A program made the translations under genes and the position numbers. Under the pieces are notes generated by a model, which was given only the letters and a program-made list of their open reading frames with translations, made no database searches and was not told where the DNA came from. Positions 53,810 to 61,785 of a DNA stretch of 64,000 nucleotides are shown here, in pieces (the stretch's first letter is position 1; every line of letters begins with the position of its first letter). Origin of the DNA: a virus; the IMG/VR virus record IMGVR_UViG_3300044568_003873, positions 1-64,000 of that record; one strand, 5' to 3'.

Positions 53810-53816
53810 ATAAATA
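53810..53816 (-). promoter_or_regulatory. late-type TATTTAT motif
   Basis: Coding-strand GTGTATTTATCAATA, 7 nt before the ATG at 53802. It lies in the 43-bp divergent gap to the SNF2 gene. Confidence 0.5.
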
Positions 53817-53845
53817 CACAAAAATAAACTATTTTTTATTACGTT

Positions 53846-55606
53846 ATGGGAGAAAAAACATCCAAGACACATAATTTGCCTGAAGTTAAGGCGATGTCAA
53901 TTTTGGACACCTATGAAGGTTCCAATAATTATATCCTGAAATTAAAAAAAAGTTCAAAAAATCAAAAGAACTTTAAGATCTCCAAAAACCAAGCGACATA
54001 TATTTTAGAAAACCACGACAAAACCCCAAAGGTCGCCAGAAAGTGGGTTGATATTGATTTTTATTTTTCAGAGAAAATATTTCTTGATAAATTATTATCC
54101 GAACCACCAAAACAAGTTTATATTGAAAAACTATTGGTTGAGGGTGATAAGGCGTTTCATGTGTGGGGGAAGTTTTTTGAAAGTGAAGATTTACACGACT
54201 TCTATTTACCAAAAGCCAGTTTGTTGAAGAAACAAAAAGAGGTAAAAATAGACTATGATAAGTATTCTGTCCGACCACCTATGGAACACCAAAAAATCGC
54301 AATCGAAAAATTGGTTTCTAATGATAAGTTTATATTGGCTGACGATATGGGTCTTGGAAAAACAACCTCAACAGTAATTGCATCTTTGGAAGTTGAATCC
54401 AAGAAGGTTTTAATTATTTGTCCCGCCTCTTTGAAGATCAATTGGTATAGAGAAATTAAAAACTATACCGATAAAACCATATCAATAGTTGAAGGGAAAA
54501 AGTGGGAAAGTGCTGATTATGTAATTGTAAATTATGATATCATCAAAAACTTCCACGATGAATCAAATAGAGAAAACTCTACCATTCTTAAAGAAAACTT
54601 TGATTTGGTTATTATTGATGAAGCACATTATATTCAAAATAAAAAAGCAGCGAGAACCAAACTTTGTAATGATGTGGCAGAAAAAATTGGTCGGGTTTGG
54701 TTGCTTACAGGAACCCCACTTACCTCAAGACCGATTAACTATTTTAACCTTTTGGAGTTGGTTGACTCTTCCGTTGCTCAAAATTGGATGGCATATGTAA
54801 GAAGGTATTGTAACGGATTTCAATTCAGAGCAGGAAACAGGTTGATATGGAATGTAAACGGAGCATCAAATCTTGAAGAACTCCGAGAAAGAACTCAACC
54901 CACCATCTTAAGAAGATTAAAAGAAGACATCTTGGATCTTCCCGATAAAATTAGAACACCCGTCTATTTGAATCTACAATCCAACTTATATAAGAGTTTG
55001 ATGGGTGAATATTATGAGTGGTATAGAAATAGTGAGGAATCCAAATCTTTGGCACTTCAGTTCTCCAAATTAATGAAGGTCAGACAGATAATCGCCCAAG
55101 AAAAAATACAAAATACAATAGAAATTGCAAACTCGGCAATAGATCAGGAAAAAAAGGTGATTATCTTTACCAATTTTACCGACACTTTAAATCAGTTTGT
55201 GGATTATTACAAAAAAGATTGTGTTTATCTTGATGGATCTTGTTCCAAAACAAAGAGACAAGAAGCGGTGGACAAATTTCAAAACGATGAAAATGTTAAA
55301 GTTTTTATCGGAAATTTAAAAGCTGCCGGTGTCGGTATTACCTTAACCGCCGCCGAGGTGGTGATAATGAACGACCTATCATTTGTCCCGTCAGATCATT
55401 CTCAAGCTGAGGACAGGGCTTACAGGATTGGACAAAACAACAAAGTCAGCGTTTATTATCCGATCTTTGAAAATACGATTGAAGGTGCGATTTATGATAT
55501 TCTAACCAAGAAAAAAGATATTTTTGAAACCGTTATGGGGGATAATGTTGATGACGGAAGTGTGGCCGAAGAAATCTTAAATTTAATTACGGAACACTTC
55601 TCTTAA
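53846..55606 (+). CDS. SNF2-family DNA helicase/translocase, 586 aa
   Basis: ATP-dependent double-stranded DNA translocase; in phages such enzymes remodel forks and joints. Motifs in order: Q-motif-like PMEHQKIAIEKLV (~145), Walker A LADDMGLGKTTST (~166-175), motif II VIIDEAHYIQN (~256-262), motif III LLTGTPLTSRP (~287), motif V NLKAAGVGITLTAAEVVIMN, and motif VI QAEDRAYRIGQ (~520-530). The layout is closest to SMARCAL1/HepA-type annealing helicases. The first ~140 residues are an unrecognised accessory domain. It may replace T4 UvsW functionally. First plus-strand gene of the block; 25 nt before the SOD fusion gene. Confidence 0.93.
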   Translation: MGEKTSKTHNLPEVKAMSILDTYEGSNNYILKLKKSSKNQKNFKISKNQATYILENHDKTPKVARKWVDIDFYFSEKIFLDKLLSEPPKQVYIEKLLVEGDKAFHVWGKFFESEDLHDFYLPKASLLKKQKEVKIDYDKYSVRPPMEHQKIAIEKLVSNDKFILADDMGLGKTTSTVIASLEVESKKVLIICPASLKINWYREIKNYTDKTISIVEGKKWESADYVIVNYDIIKNFHDESNRENSTILKENFDLVIIDEAHYIQNKKAARTKLCNDVAEKIGRVWLLTGTPLTSRPINYFNLLELVDSSVAQNWMAYVRRYCNGFQFRAGNRLIWNVNGASNLEELRERTQPTILRRLKEDILDLPDKIRTPVYLNLQSNLYKSLMGEYYEWYRNSEESKSLALQFSKLMKVRQIIAQEKIQNTIEIANSAIDQEKKVIIFTNFTDTLNQFVDYYKKDCVYLDGSCSKTKRQEAVDKFQNDENVKVFIGNLKAAGVGITLTAAEVVIMNDLSFVPSDHSQAEDRAYRIGQNNKVSVYYPIFENTIEGAIYDILTKKKDIFETVMGDNVDDGSVAEEILNLITEHFS

Positions 55607-55613
55607 TATTTAT
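55607..55613 (+). promoter_or_regulatory. late-type TATTTAT motif (plus strand)
   Basis: TTAATATTTATTAAG directly after the SNF2 stop and 17 nt before the ATG at 55631. It shows that the motif follows gene orientation on both strands. Confidence 0.5.
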
Positions 55614-55630
55614 TAAGAAACTATCACATT

Positions 55631-57157
55631 ATGTCTATTGAAACCAAAACCGATGTTTTAAAAAACCAAATCATCTTAGCCGAACAGAAAGACCCACTGT
55701 TAACAGAAATGAAATCCATTGGGATTGAGAATTTACCTTACAGTTACGCATCTTTAAGGAAGTTTATTGATCCTGAGACTATGAATGTTCACTACAACAA
55801 ACATTATAAGGGTTATGTAAAGAACCTAAACTCCGCATTGAAGAAGTTAGGTGAAGACGATGTTGATCTTGAAAAGATTGTAAAAAATATATCAAGATAT
55901 AATACAACAGTAAGAAATAACGCAGGGGGTGCCTTCAACCACGCTTTGTTTTGGAAAATGTTAACACCCGAAAAACAGAATATTCACGGAGAAATTTTGA
56001 AAAGGATCAGAAAAGACTTCGGATCTTATGAAAATTTCAAAAACAAGTTTGTAAGCACCGCAACAAGAAAATTTGGATCAGGGTGGTGTTGGCTTGTTCT
56101 CACCAAAAGAAACACCTTGAAGATTATCTGCACCTCCAACCAAGATAATCCCCTTATGAATATCATCAAAAATGGTGGTTATCCACTTCTTGGGTTGGAT
56201 CTTTGGGAACACGCATATTATCTCAAATACAAAAATAAAAGAGATGAATATGTTCAAAACTTTTGGAAGGTAGTGAACTGGGAGTTTGTAAATAAGTTAT
56301 ACAACGACCAAATTAACAGAGAAAAGAAAGAAGAACCCAAAGAACAGATCAAAGAATCAAGAATTTTGACTGAACAAGACTCGGTTGATCCTTGTAAAGG
56401 AACAAGATTTAAAATGGTGGTTTACAACAGATTGTCAAGAAACCAAAAGTTGAACTACTCCAAACTTATCTTTGATGTTTTTAGACACAAGTACTCCTCC
56501 AATTGGAAAGAGACCGATAGATCACAAGGTATTGAGTCAGGGTTTTATGATATAGAACAACCCGGAAGATCCGTGTTGAGTTATGCAAACACGAACTACA
56601 CCCTTATGTGTTTTCTTGTTCTTATGATGAACAAAATCGCAAAAAAGAAGGGGTGGGATAATTTAAATCTAAAATCTGAGGACAACGCAACCTTTGATAA
56701 AAATTTCAACAGATTTTTGGGGATGTTAAAATCCTTCAAAGATGAAATTACCCAAGATTGGGTGATGGAAAAGATACTTGATGTTTTAAAGAAACAACAC
56801 GAAAAAGGTCAGGCAACAGAAAATAGATTCAAAAAGGTGTGTGAAGAAAAAAGTAACGGAAAAGTCACCGTTGAACTTGTAAGTGGTCTTGGAAATAGAG
56901 AAGATTTTTATGGAATTGACGGATATATAGACTTCGGAGACGGAAAGAAGTCCATTCAGATCAAACCTTTTGACGGATATCATATTGATGAAGAAGGTTA
57001 TTATGTTATAGATAAAACCGCAGCGGTAAAAAAATATAACACAGATCTGATGGGATTTATTTCAAGAAGAGATGAGGTTTTAATCTTCAAAACCAACAAT
57101 ATGGATATTTCAACAGGTAAATATAGGTTCCCAGAAGAAAATAAGGTTGAACTATAA
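55631..57157 (+). CDS. Mn-type superoxide dismutase fused to a possible nuclease domain, 508 aa
   Basis: Residues ~30-225 are a complete Fe/Mn superoxide dismutase that closely follows bacterial SodA: ligands His54 (MNVHYNKHY), His104 (NNAGGAFNHALFW), Asp190 and His194 (GLDLWEHAYYL), plus FGSGWCWLVL. G-G at 99-100 and Gln171 (SNQDNPLM) are the Mn-type second-sphere arrangement. A linker with L-T-E (246-248) leads to a C-terminal ~250-residue domain. There D430 (YGIDGYIDF) and Q443-I-K445 (SIQIKPF) resemble a PD-(D/E)XK nuclease core; this part is tentative. The N-terminal extension carries L-A-E (16-18) and L-T-E (24-26). If a prohead protease cuts these, the halves would separate inside the capsid. 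SOD identity is firm. Confidence 0.93.
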   Translation: MSIETKTDVLKNQIILAEQKDPLLTEMKSIGIENLPYSYASLRKFIDPETMNVHYNKHYKGYVKNLNSALKKLGEDDVDLEKIVKNISRYNTTVRNNAGGAFNHALFWKMLTPEKQNIHGEILKRIRKDFGSYENFKNKFVSTATRKFGSGWCWLVLTKRNTLKIICTSNQDNPLMNIIKNGGYPLLGLDLWEHAYYLKYKNKRDEYVQNFWKVVNWEFVNKLYNDQINREKKEEPKEQIKESRILTEQDSVDPCKGTRFKMVVYNRLSRNQKLNYSKLIFDVFRHKYSSNWKETDRSQGIESGFYDIEQPGRSVLSYANTNYTLMCFLVLMMNKIAKKKGWDNLNLKSEDNATFDKNFNRFLGMLKSFKDEITQDWVMEKILDVLKKQHEKGQATENRFKKVCEEKSNGKVTVELVSGLGNREDFYGIDGYIDFGDGKKSIQIKPFDGYHIDEEGYYVIDKTAAVKKYNTDLMGFISRRDEVLIFKTNNMDISTGKYRFPEENKVEL

Positions 57158-57164
57158 TATTTAT
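57158..57164 (+). promoter_or_regulatory. late-type TATTTAT motif (plus strand)
   Basis: TAATATTTATGTAAAAAAG immediately after the SOD-fusion stop, 13 nt before the ATG at 57178. Confidence 0.5.
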
Positions 57165-57177
57165 GTAAAAAAGATAA

Positions 57178-58296
57178 ATGGCAGGAATTAGTCAATCAGA
57201 AAGGGAAACCTTATACAAAAGAGTTCTTCACTTGCTCGGGGCTCCCCTCCGTAGTATTGAAATAGAAGAAGAACAGATGGACTCTCTATTGGAGTTTTCC
57301 ATTCAGGATTACTCTCAATACATCAATGAGTGGTTGATTGAATCACAGTGGACATCACTTTATGGACTAAACCTTGATGAACAATCACTTACAAAAGCAT
57401 TTATTACAAGAAATTTAGATTGGGCAACACAATACACTTACGCTTACTCCAAAATTGTAGGATTACAAACCGGTGGAGATTGGGTATTAGAAAAAGATTA
57501 TGTAGATTTGGTTGCGGGACAACAAATATATGAAATACCCGCAGGTCGTGAAATCAACGAATTACTTTGGTTTACCGTAGCAGAATTAAACGGAGGATTT
57601 ATTGATCCATTCTTAGGTGGATTCGGTGGATTCGGTGGTATGGGTCTTGGTGGACCGGCAGGATACGCTCAGTTTGGTGTTCAAGGAAACTATTTCTTGA
57701 TGCCTTCTTTCGATATTCTTTTGAGAATGCAAGATAGAAATATCAAACAAAGATTGATCGGTGGAGAATTAACTTATAGAGTAACTGCACTTCCTGACGG
57801 AAAGAAAGCCCTACACCTCTATAACGTTCCTGGTGGTACCTTTGACTTTGGAAATATTCAAAGAAACCAATATAGAGTTTGGTATTGGTATTATGATACA
57901 CACAATAAGGACAGAGACGCTTGTTTATCCAACAATCCAGACATCGTAAAACTACCATCAGATATTCCGATTGATGTTGTCGCTTGGGATGAACTTAACA
58001 CTCCTTCCAAAACTTGGGTGAGAAGATGGTTCGTAGCTTATGTAAAAGAAACTTTAGGTAGGGTAAGAGGTAAATTCAGTGGTAATTTAAAAACCCCTGA
58101 CTCCGAACTACAACTTGAATACGATTCTCTTTTAACTGAGGCTAAAGACGAAAAATCTAAATTATTAGAAGAGTTAACCTTAAGACTTGAAAGATTAAGA
58201 CCCGATAAAATGATGGAAAGACAAGCTCTTGAAGCAGAAAACTTAAATAAATCACTTCAATATAGAGCGTTCCCCTATTCATTCTTTAGTATTTAA
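57178..58296 (+). CDS. neck/head-completion protein, probably gp13-like, 372 aa
   Basis: The N-terminal helix block (SERETLYKRVLHLLGAPLRS, then I-E-I-E-E-E-Q-M-D-S-L-L-E-F-S-I-Q-D-Y) and the following L-I-E-S-Q-W, A-Y-S-K-I-V-G-L and Y-E-I-P-A-G-R-E-I-N-E-L-L-W segments fit the neck-type proteins that precede gp14 and the tail in T4-like phages. A Gly/Phe loop lies at ~145-165 (GGFGGFGGMGLGGPAG). The C-terminus is helical and charged (EEKSKLLEELTLRLERLR-like). It would cap the filled head and accept the tail. Family assignment is from memory of the pattern. Confidence 0.72.
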   Translation: MAGISQSERETLYKRVLHLLGAPLRSIEIEEEQMDSLLEFSIQDYSQYINEWLIESQWTSLYGLNLDEQSLTKAFITRNLDWATQYTYAYSKIVGLQTGGDWVLEKDYVDLVAGQQIYEIPAGREINELLWFTVAELNGGFIDPFLGGFGGFGGMGLGGPAGYAQFGVQGNYFLMPSFDILLRMQDRNIKQRLIGGELTYRVTALPDGKKALHLYNVPGGTFDFGNIQRNQYRVWYWYYDTHNKDRDACLSNNPDIVKLPSDIPIDVVAWDELNTPSKTWVRRWFVAYVKETLGRVRGKFSGNLKTPDSELQLEYDSLLTEAKDEKSKLLEELTLRLERLRPDKMMERQALEAENLNKSLQYRAFPYSFFSI

Positions 58297-58297
58297 T

Positions 58298-58633
58298 ATG
58301 AGTATTTTAAAATCTACACCCGTCTTTAAATTCGTCGGCGGAAAATTCGTAAAAACATCAGAGATTTCAATAATTTCTGAAAAAGATTATTCAACCAATG
58401 GGGAGGGAGTTCTTTTGGTGAAAAAAGTTGACACTTGCATTTTGACTTTGGATTCCACAACAACAGATAATATCGTTGTGAAATCCTTAACCAAAACCAT
58501 CATCAGACCTGATAAAGGATTGATCGATGAAGAGTATTCTGAATTAGAAATCAACAAAGGAACCGCAGTTCATTTCCAATTTATGGGTGGAAACTGGTAT
58601 ATCTTGGGTTCCGACGGAATTAAGTGGGATTAA
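58298..58633 (+). CDS. small beta-rich virion-type protein, 111 aa
   Basis: Starts MSILKSTPVFKFVGGKFVKT one nt after the stop of the neck-like gene. All-beta character with a C-terminal aromatic strand (FQFMGGNWYILGSDGIKWD), of a kind seen in small capsid-decorating or fibre-cap domains. No known family. Its last 14 nt overlap the convergent end of the DNA polymerase gene. Confidence 0.7.
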   Translation: MSILKSTPVFKFVGGKFVKTSEISIISEKDYSTNGEGVLLVKKVDTCILTLDSTTTDNIVVKSLTKTIIRPDKGLIDEEYSELEINKGTAVHFQFMGGNWYILGSDGIKWD

Positions 58634-61334
58634 CCAACTCCAAATCTGCAAGTTCGTAGATATAGTTTGGTGAAAGTCCCCTCTTTCTCCAATACTCAAG
58701 TTCCTGATCTGAAATAGTCAAAACCTCATCCAAAGAATCTTGGTCGGTTTCCTTGATCGGCTTACCATTAATAAGTTTACATTGTGTTTTTGTGAACACA
58801 TACTTATCTTTTGGATTATCAATCAAAAGGTTATCACGAACAATTTCATCAAACACAACCAATAGAGGTTCAATTCGTTTGTTGATGGTATTAATCGCCC
58901 TTGGAACATTATATTCCCCCACCTTATCGGGGTTATTTTCAATATCTTGTGGATCCAAACGATAACAGTTGATAATTAACTCATCTTTTTTCTTTTGAAC
59001 ATCCCCGTGAGATTGGCGGGTTCCATTATTTACATAATAAATCACATCGCCAAGATCTACCTTCAGGTTTTCTTTAATAGCAAGTTCCATATGAGCCATC
59101 CGTGACATCGGATTTCCTGCGGTAGTTTTCATACCACACCTTTTGACATAATCATCAATAGACAGTTTTACTTTTGCTCTGTTTGCGATTTTTAACAAAG
59201 GGATTTGACGGTTATAAATCTGATCTATATAATCGTAGTAATATGCAACAAACCCTTCACCATCACCGGCGAGAAGCATTCTCAATCCCTTGTCAATAAA
59301 TTCCTCAATATAGATCGGAAGTTTCTTTGACTTAATGGTATTCCCCACAAGTTTGATTTTTCCTTTTGCCGTTACAAGAGCATAGTTCTTTCTCGCCACA
59401 TTGATACAAGAAGGCCAAACCCCGTCGGTATCCAAAGCCATCTCTCCCCTCATATAGATGTCATTATACTCGGCCACGTGAGCTTCAGTTCCCTTATATA
59501 CCTTTCCCTTTTCAACCTTCCAGTTCAATCCCTTTCCGATATATTCATAGTCCTCTACATCGGGTGGTGAAGAGAAGTTCACACCGTCAGTATCCATAAC
59601 GAGGGGGTCAAATCCCTTGTCCATAAAGAACTTGATCATCTGACGCAAGTATTGTCTTCCTGTACAAGTGATCTGTTCACCCATATACATATCACCCCAA
59701 TGGAATACTTGAGGAGCGGACAATGCACCGAACATAGAGTTGATAAAGATCTTAATCGGAAGTTGCTTTCTGTTATATTGTGATGACAACTTCGGATTGG
59801 TGGAATAATGGTCTTCGGCGAGTTGTTTATATTGAATCCTCGCATCACGGAAAAACTTAAGCATCCCCTTCATCGCATTGGTCACATCACATTCAGGAAA
59901 GACATCATGAACAAGTTGGATGGAAGGATAAAGAGAAGAGAAGTCAAGTTTCAAGACATTTTCAGAATACCCCACCTTGATTAGTCGAGACAATCCTCCG
60001 ACAAAATTAGTTTTTTCTTCTTTTGCAGGAATGGCGAGCTTATATTTATATGACCATGCGAGCATAAGCATCTTCCACAGAGTTGCCGTTCCCATCGTTG
60101 AAACCCTTTCATAGGTGGTGGGAAGCATGGACGCAAGAAGGAAAGATGCTTGGTTATATTCTTCATCCACAACCATCGTTTCCTCCAAGTCACCGTCAAG
60201 ATATTTCTCCACAAGTTCCATACCCGTCACCTTTTGGTAAACACCGGGAAACCGAACATCCAAATCCTTGAACTCTTCTTTATCTTTTCTCCAATTTCCG
60301 TTTTGGACATTTAACCAAAAGTTTTCATTATCACGATAAAAAGGACCTATGTCTGTGTGATCAATATACACACGATTTTCTTTGTTTGCTCCGATATATT
60401 TGGTGATGTACTTAAGACCAGCCGATTTAATATCGGAGTTGATGGCTTGAGCTCTTCTTACCGCATGGATAATATCAATCACATTATAACCCCAAATAGA
60501 GGTTTGGACATACTTCTCCACCTCGTTGGCGAGTTTCAACATATTTTCCCTTTGAGAAATCTTTCTCTCAGGGTTAAGGGATATACAGATTTGCTTAATA
60601 TCCAAACCCAAGATCTTGCACCTTTCAAAGATCCAAAACCAGTCAAAGTTGAATCCATTATAAGATCCAATGATGGAGGGTTTGAGTTCATTGATTACCT
60701 TGAAGAATTCAATAATACCATTCTTCTCGGTTTCATCGTCATGACATTCAATAACCCGATGATAACCTTTGTTGGTTTTCATACCGATCATAAAGATACG
60801 ACCGTCCTTCGGTTCCAAAGAGGTCGTCTCCAAGTCAAATACAAAACGGGTGATCTCGTTATATTCAGAAAAACCTTTGAACAACCTTTTTTCTCTTTGG
60901 ATAAGATATTGTTCCACAGGTGGTAGGATCATAATCTTATCCTTACCTTTTTCACCATAAGGATCAAGTCCTCCGTCACGGAAGAATTTAATCAAACTAC
61001 GATAACCATTGAGACATTTAACCATAAAGGTCAACCCCTTCTCCAATCGATCGTTGTCGTGGGTTTCGAGTTTTTCAATAACAATTTTGTGTTCACTAAT
61101 TGCTTTTTGTTGAAGTTCTTTGGATCCATTATAGAACTTCAGAGATCTTAAATCTCCAACCCAAGCGAAGGGAATAAATGTGTCCCTTTGGATTGTTTTA
61201 CCCTTACCAGGTACTTCTTTGATTTTATATATACAGTCGTTTACGAAATCAAATTCAACGGAAACGATGTATTCCTCAGGGTCACTTCCCTCAAGAAAGG
61301 ACTTAATAACGTCGGGTGATGGTGCTTCTTTCAT
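58620..61334 (-). CDS. gp43: DNA polymerase, family B (gp43-like)
   Basis: Replicative polymerase with proofreading exonuclease. Exo I is FVFDLETTSLEP (~165), Exo II SIIGSYNGFNFDWFW (D at ~230), and Exo III lies in the following ~100 residues. Polymerase motif A is KLDFSSLYPSIQ (~460), motif B KQLPIKIFINSMFGALSAPQ, and motif C LVMDTDGVNF (~580), where the usual last Ser of D-T-D-S is Gly. The C-terminal thumb ends in a YELADLELVNPT tail. 904 aa, close to T4 gp43 (898). A stem-loop lies 24-40 nt before the ATG. It has no TATTTAT motif, consistent with early or middle expression. Confidence 0.96.
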   Translation of the reverse strand: MKEAPSPDVIKSFLEGSDPEEYIVSVEFDFVNDCIYKIKEVPGKGKTIQRDTFIPFAWVGDLRSLKFYNGSKELQQKAISEHKIVIEKLETHDNDRLEKGLTFMVKCLNGYRSLIKFFRDGGLDPYGEKGKDKIMILPPVEQYLIQREKRLFKGFSEYNEITRFVFDLETTSLEPKDGRIFMIGMKTNKGYHRVIECHDDETEKNGIIEFFKVINELKPSIIGSYNGFNFDWFWIFERCKILGLDIKQICISLNPERKISQRENMLKLANEVEKYVQTSIWGYNVIDIIHAVRRAQAINSDIKSAGLKYITKYIGANKENRVYIDHTDIGPFYRDNENFWLNVQNGNWRKDKEEFKDLDVRFPGVYQKVTGMELVEKYLDGDLEETMVVDEEYNQASFLLASMLPTTYERVSTMGTATLWKMLMLAWSYKYKLAIPAKEEKTNFVGGLSRLIKVGYSENVLKLDFSSLYPSIQLVHDVFPECDVTNAMKGMLKFFRDARIQYKQLAEDHYSTNPKLSSQYNRKQLPIKIFINSMFGALSAPQVFHWGDMYMGEQITCTGRQYLRQMIKFFMDKGFDPLVMDTDGVNFSSPPDVEDYEYIGKGLNWKVEKGKVYKGTEAHVAEYNDIYMRGEMALDTDGVWPSCINVARKNYALVTAKGKIKLVGNTIKSKKLPIYIEEFIDKGLRMLLAGDGEGFVAYYYDYIDQIYNRQIPLLKIANRAKVKLSIDDYVKRCGMKTTAGNPMSRMAHMELAIKENLKVDLGDVIYYVNNGTRQSHGDVQKKKDELIINCYRLDPQDIENNPDKVGEYNVPRAINTINKRIEPLLVVFDEIVRDNLLIDNPKDKYVFTKTQCKLINGKPIKETDQDSLDEVLTISDQELEYWRKRGLSPNYIYELADLELVNPT

Positions 61335-61357
61335 AATTTTTCAAATGGTTTATTAGC

Positions 61358-61374
61358 TGTCGGGTCATCCGACA
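61358..61374 (-). promoter_or_regulatory. stem-loop in the DNA polymerase leader
   Basis: Minus-strand RNA UGUCGG - 5 nt - CCGACA, perfect 6-bp stem, 24-40 nt before the gp43 ATG and not followed by a U-run. T4 gp43 represses its own translation by binding a leader hairpin; this could be an equivalent operator, but it lies slightly further upstream than in T4. Confidence 0.4.
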
Positions 61375-61400
61375 TTTACCTTTTGAAAAACATAAAACAA

Positions 61401-61775
61401 TTAGATCGTTAAATCAATCGAGTCCTTGACATTAATAAATAAAGGTTCACGGATGGGAGTTTTTAAAACACCTTTTCCGGGTATAGATATAAAAAATTCA
61501 CCTTCATATCTTCCAACCCTGTTTGTGTCCTGAGATCTGAATTTATAAAAAATATAATATTCGGTATTTGTTTCAGGTTCAGTAAATTCTTTTGCTGTAA
61601 TATACGCCCTTTCGTTTACAACTTTCTTGGTTCCTGTGGCAACATCATTCATTGAAAAAAAAATCGTCGCCTTTTCAAGGTCATCTATAAAATCAGTAAA
61701 CATCGTTACCCCATCCTTAGTAAGTTCTACTTTAAGGAGGGGTAACGTGCTTTTTTTACTGATATTAAATTCCAT
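61401..61775 (-). CDS. small virion-associated protein, 124 aa
   Basis: MEFNISKKSTLPLLKVELTK at the start, then FFSMNDVATGTKKVVNERAY, Y-I-F-Y-K-F-R-S-Q-D-T-N-R-V-G-R-Y-E-G-E-F, and a final I-R-E-P-L-F-I-N-V-K-D-S. This is a beta-sandwich pattern found in N-terminal domains of phage baseplate or fibre proteins (BppU-like in appearance). It lies 10 nt after the 717-aa adhesin in the same transcript, so an adhesin accessory or attachment role is likely. Confidence 0.7.
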   Translation of the reverse strand: MEFNISKKSTLPLLKVELTKDGVTMFTDFIDDLEKATIFFSMNDVATGTKKVVNERAYITAKEFTEPETNTEYYIFYKFRSQDTNRVGRYEGEFFISIPGKGVLKTPIREPLFINVKDSIDLTI

Positions 61776-61785
61776 TCACTGAATG

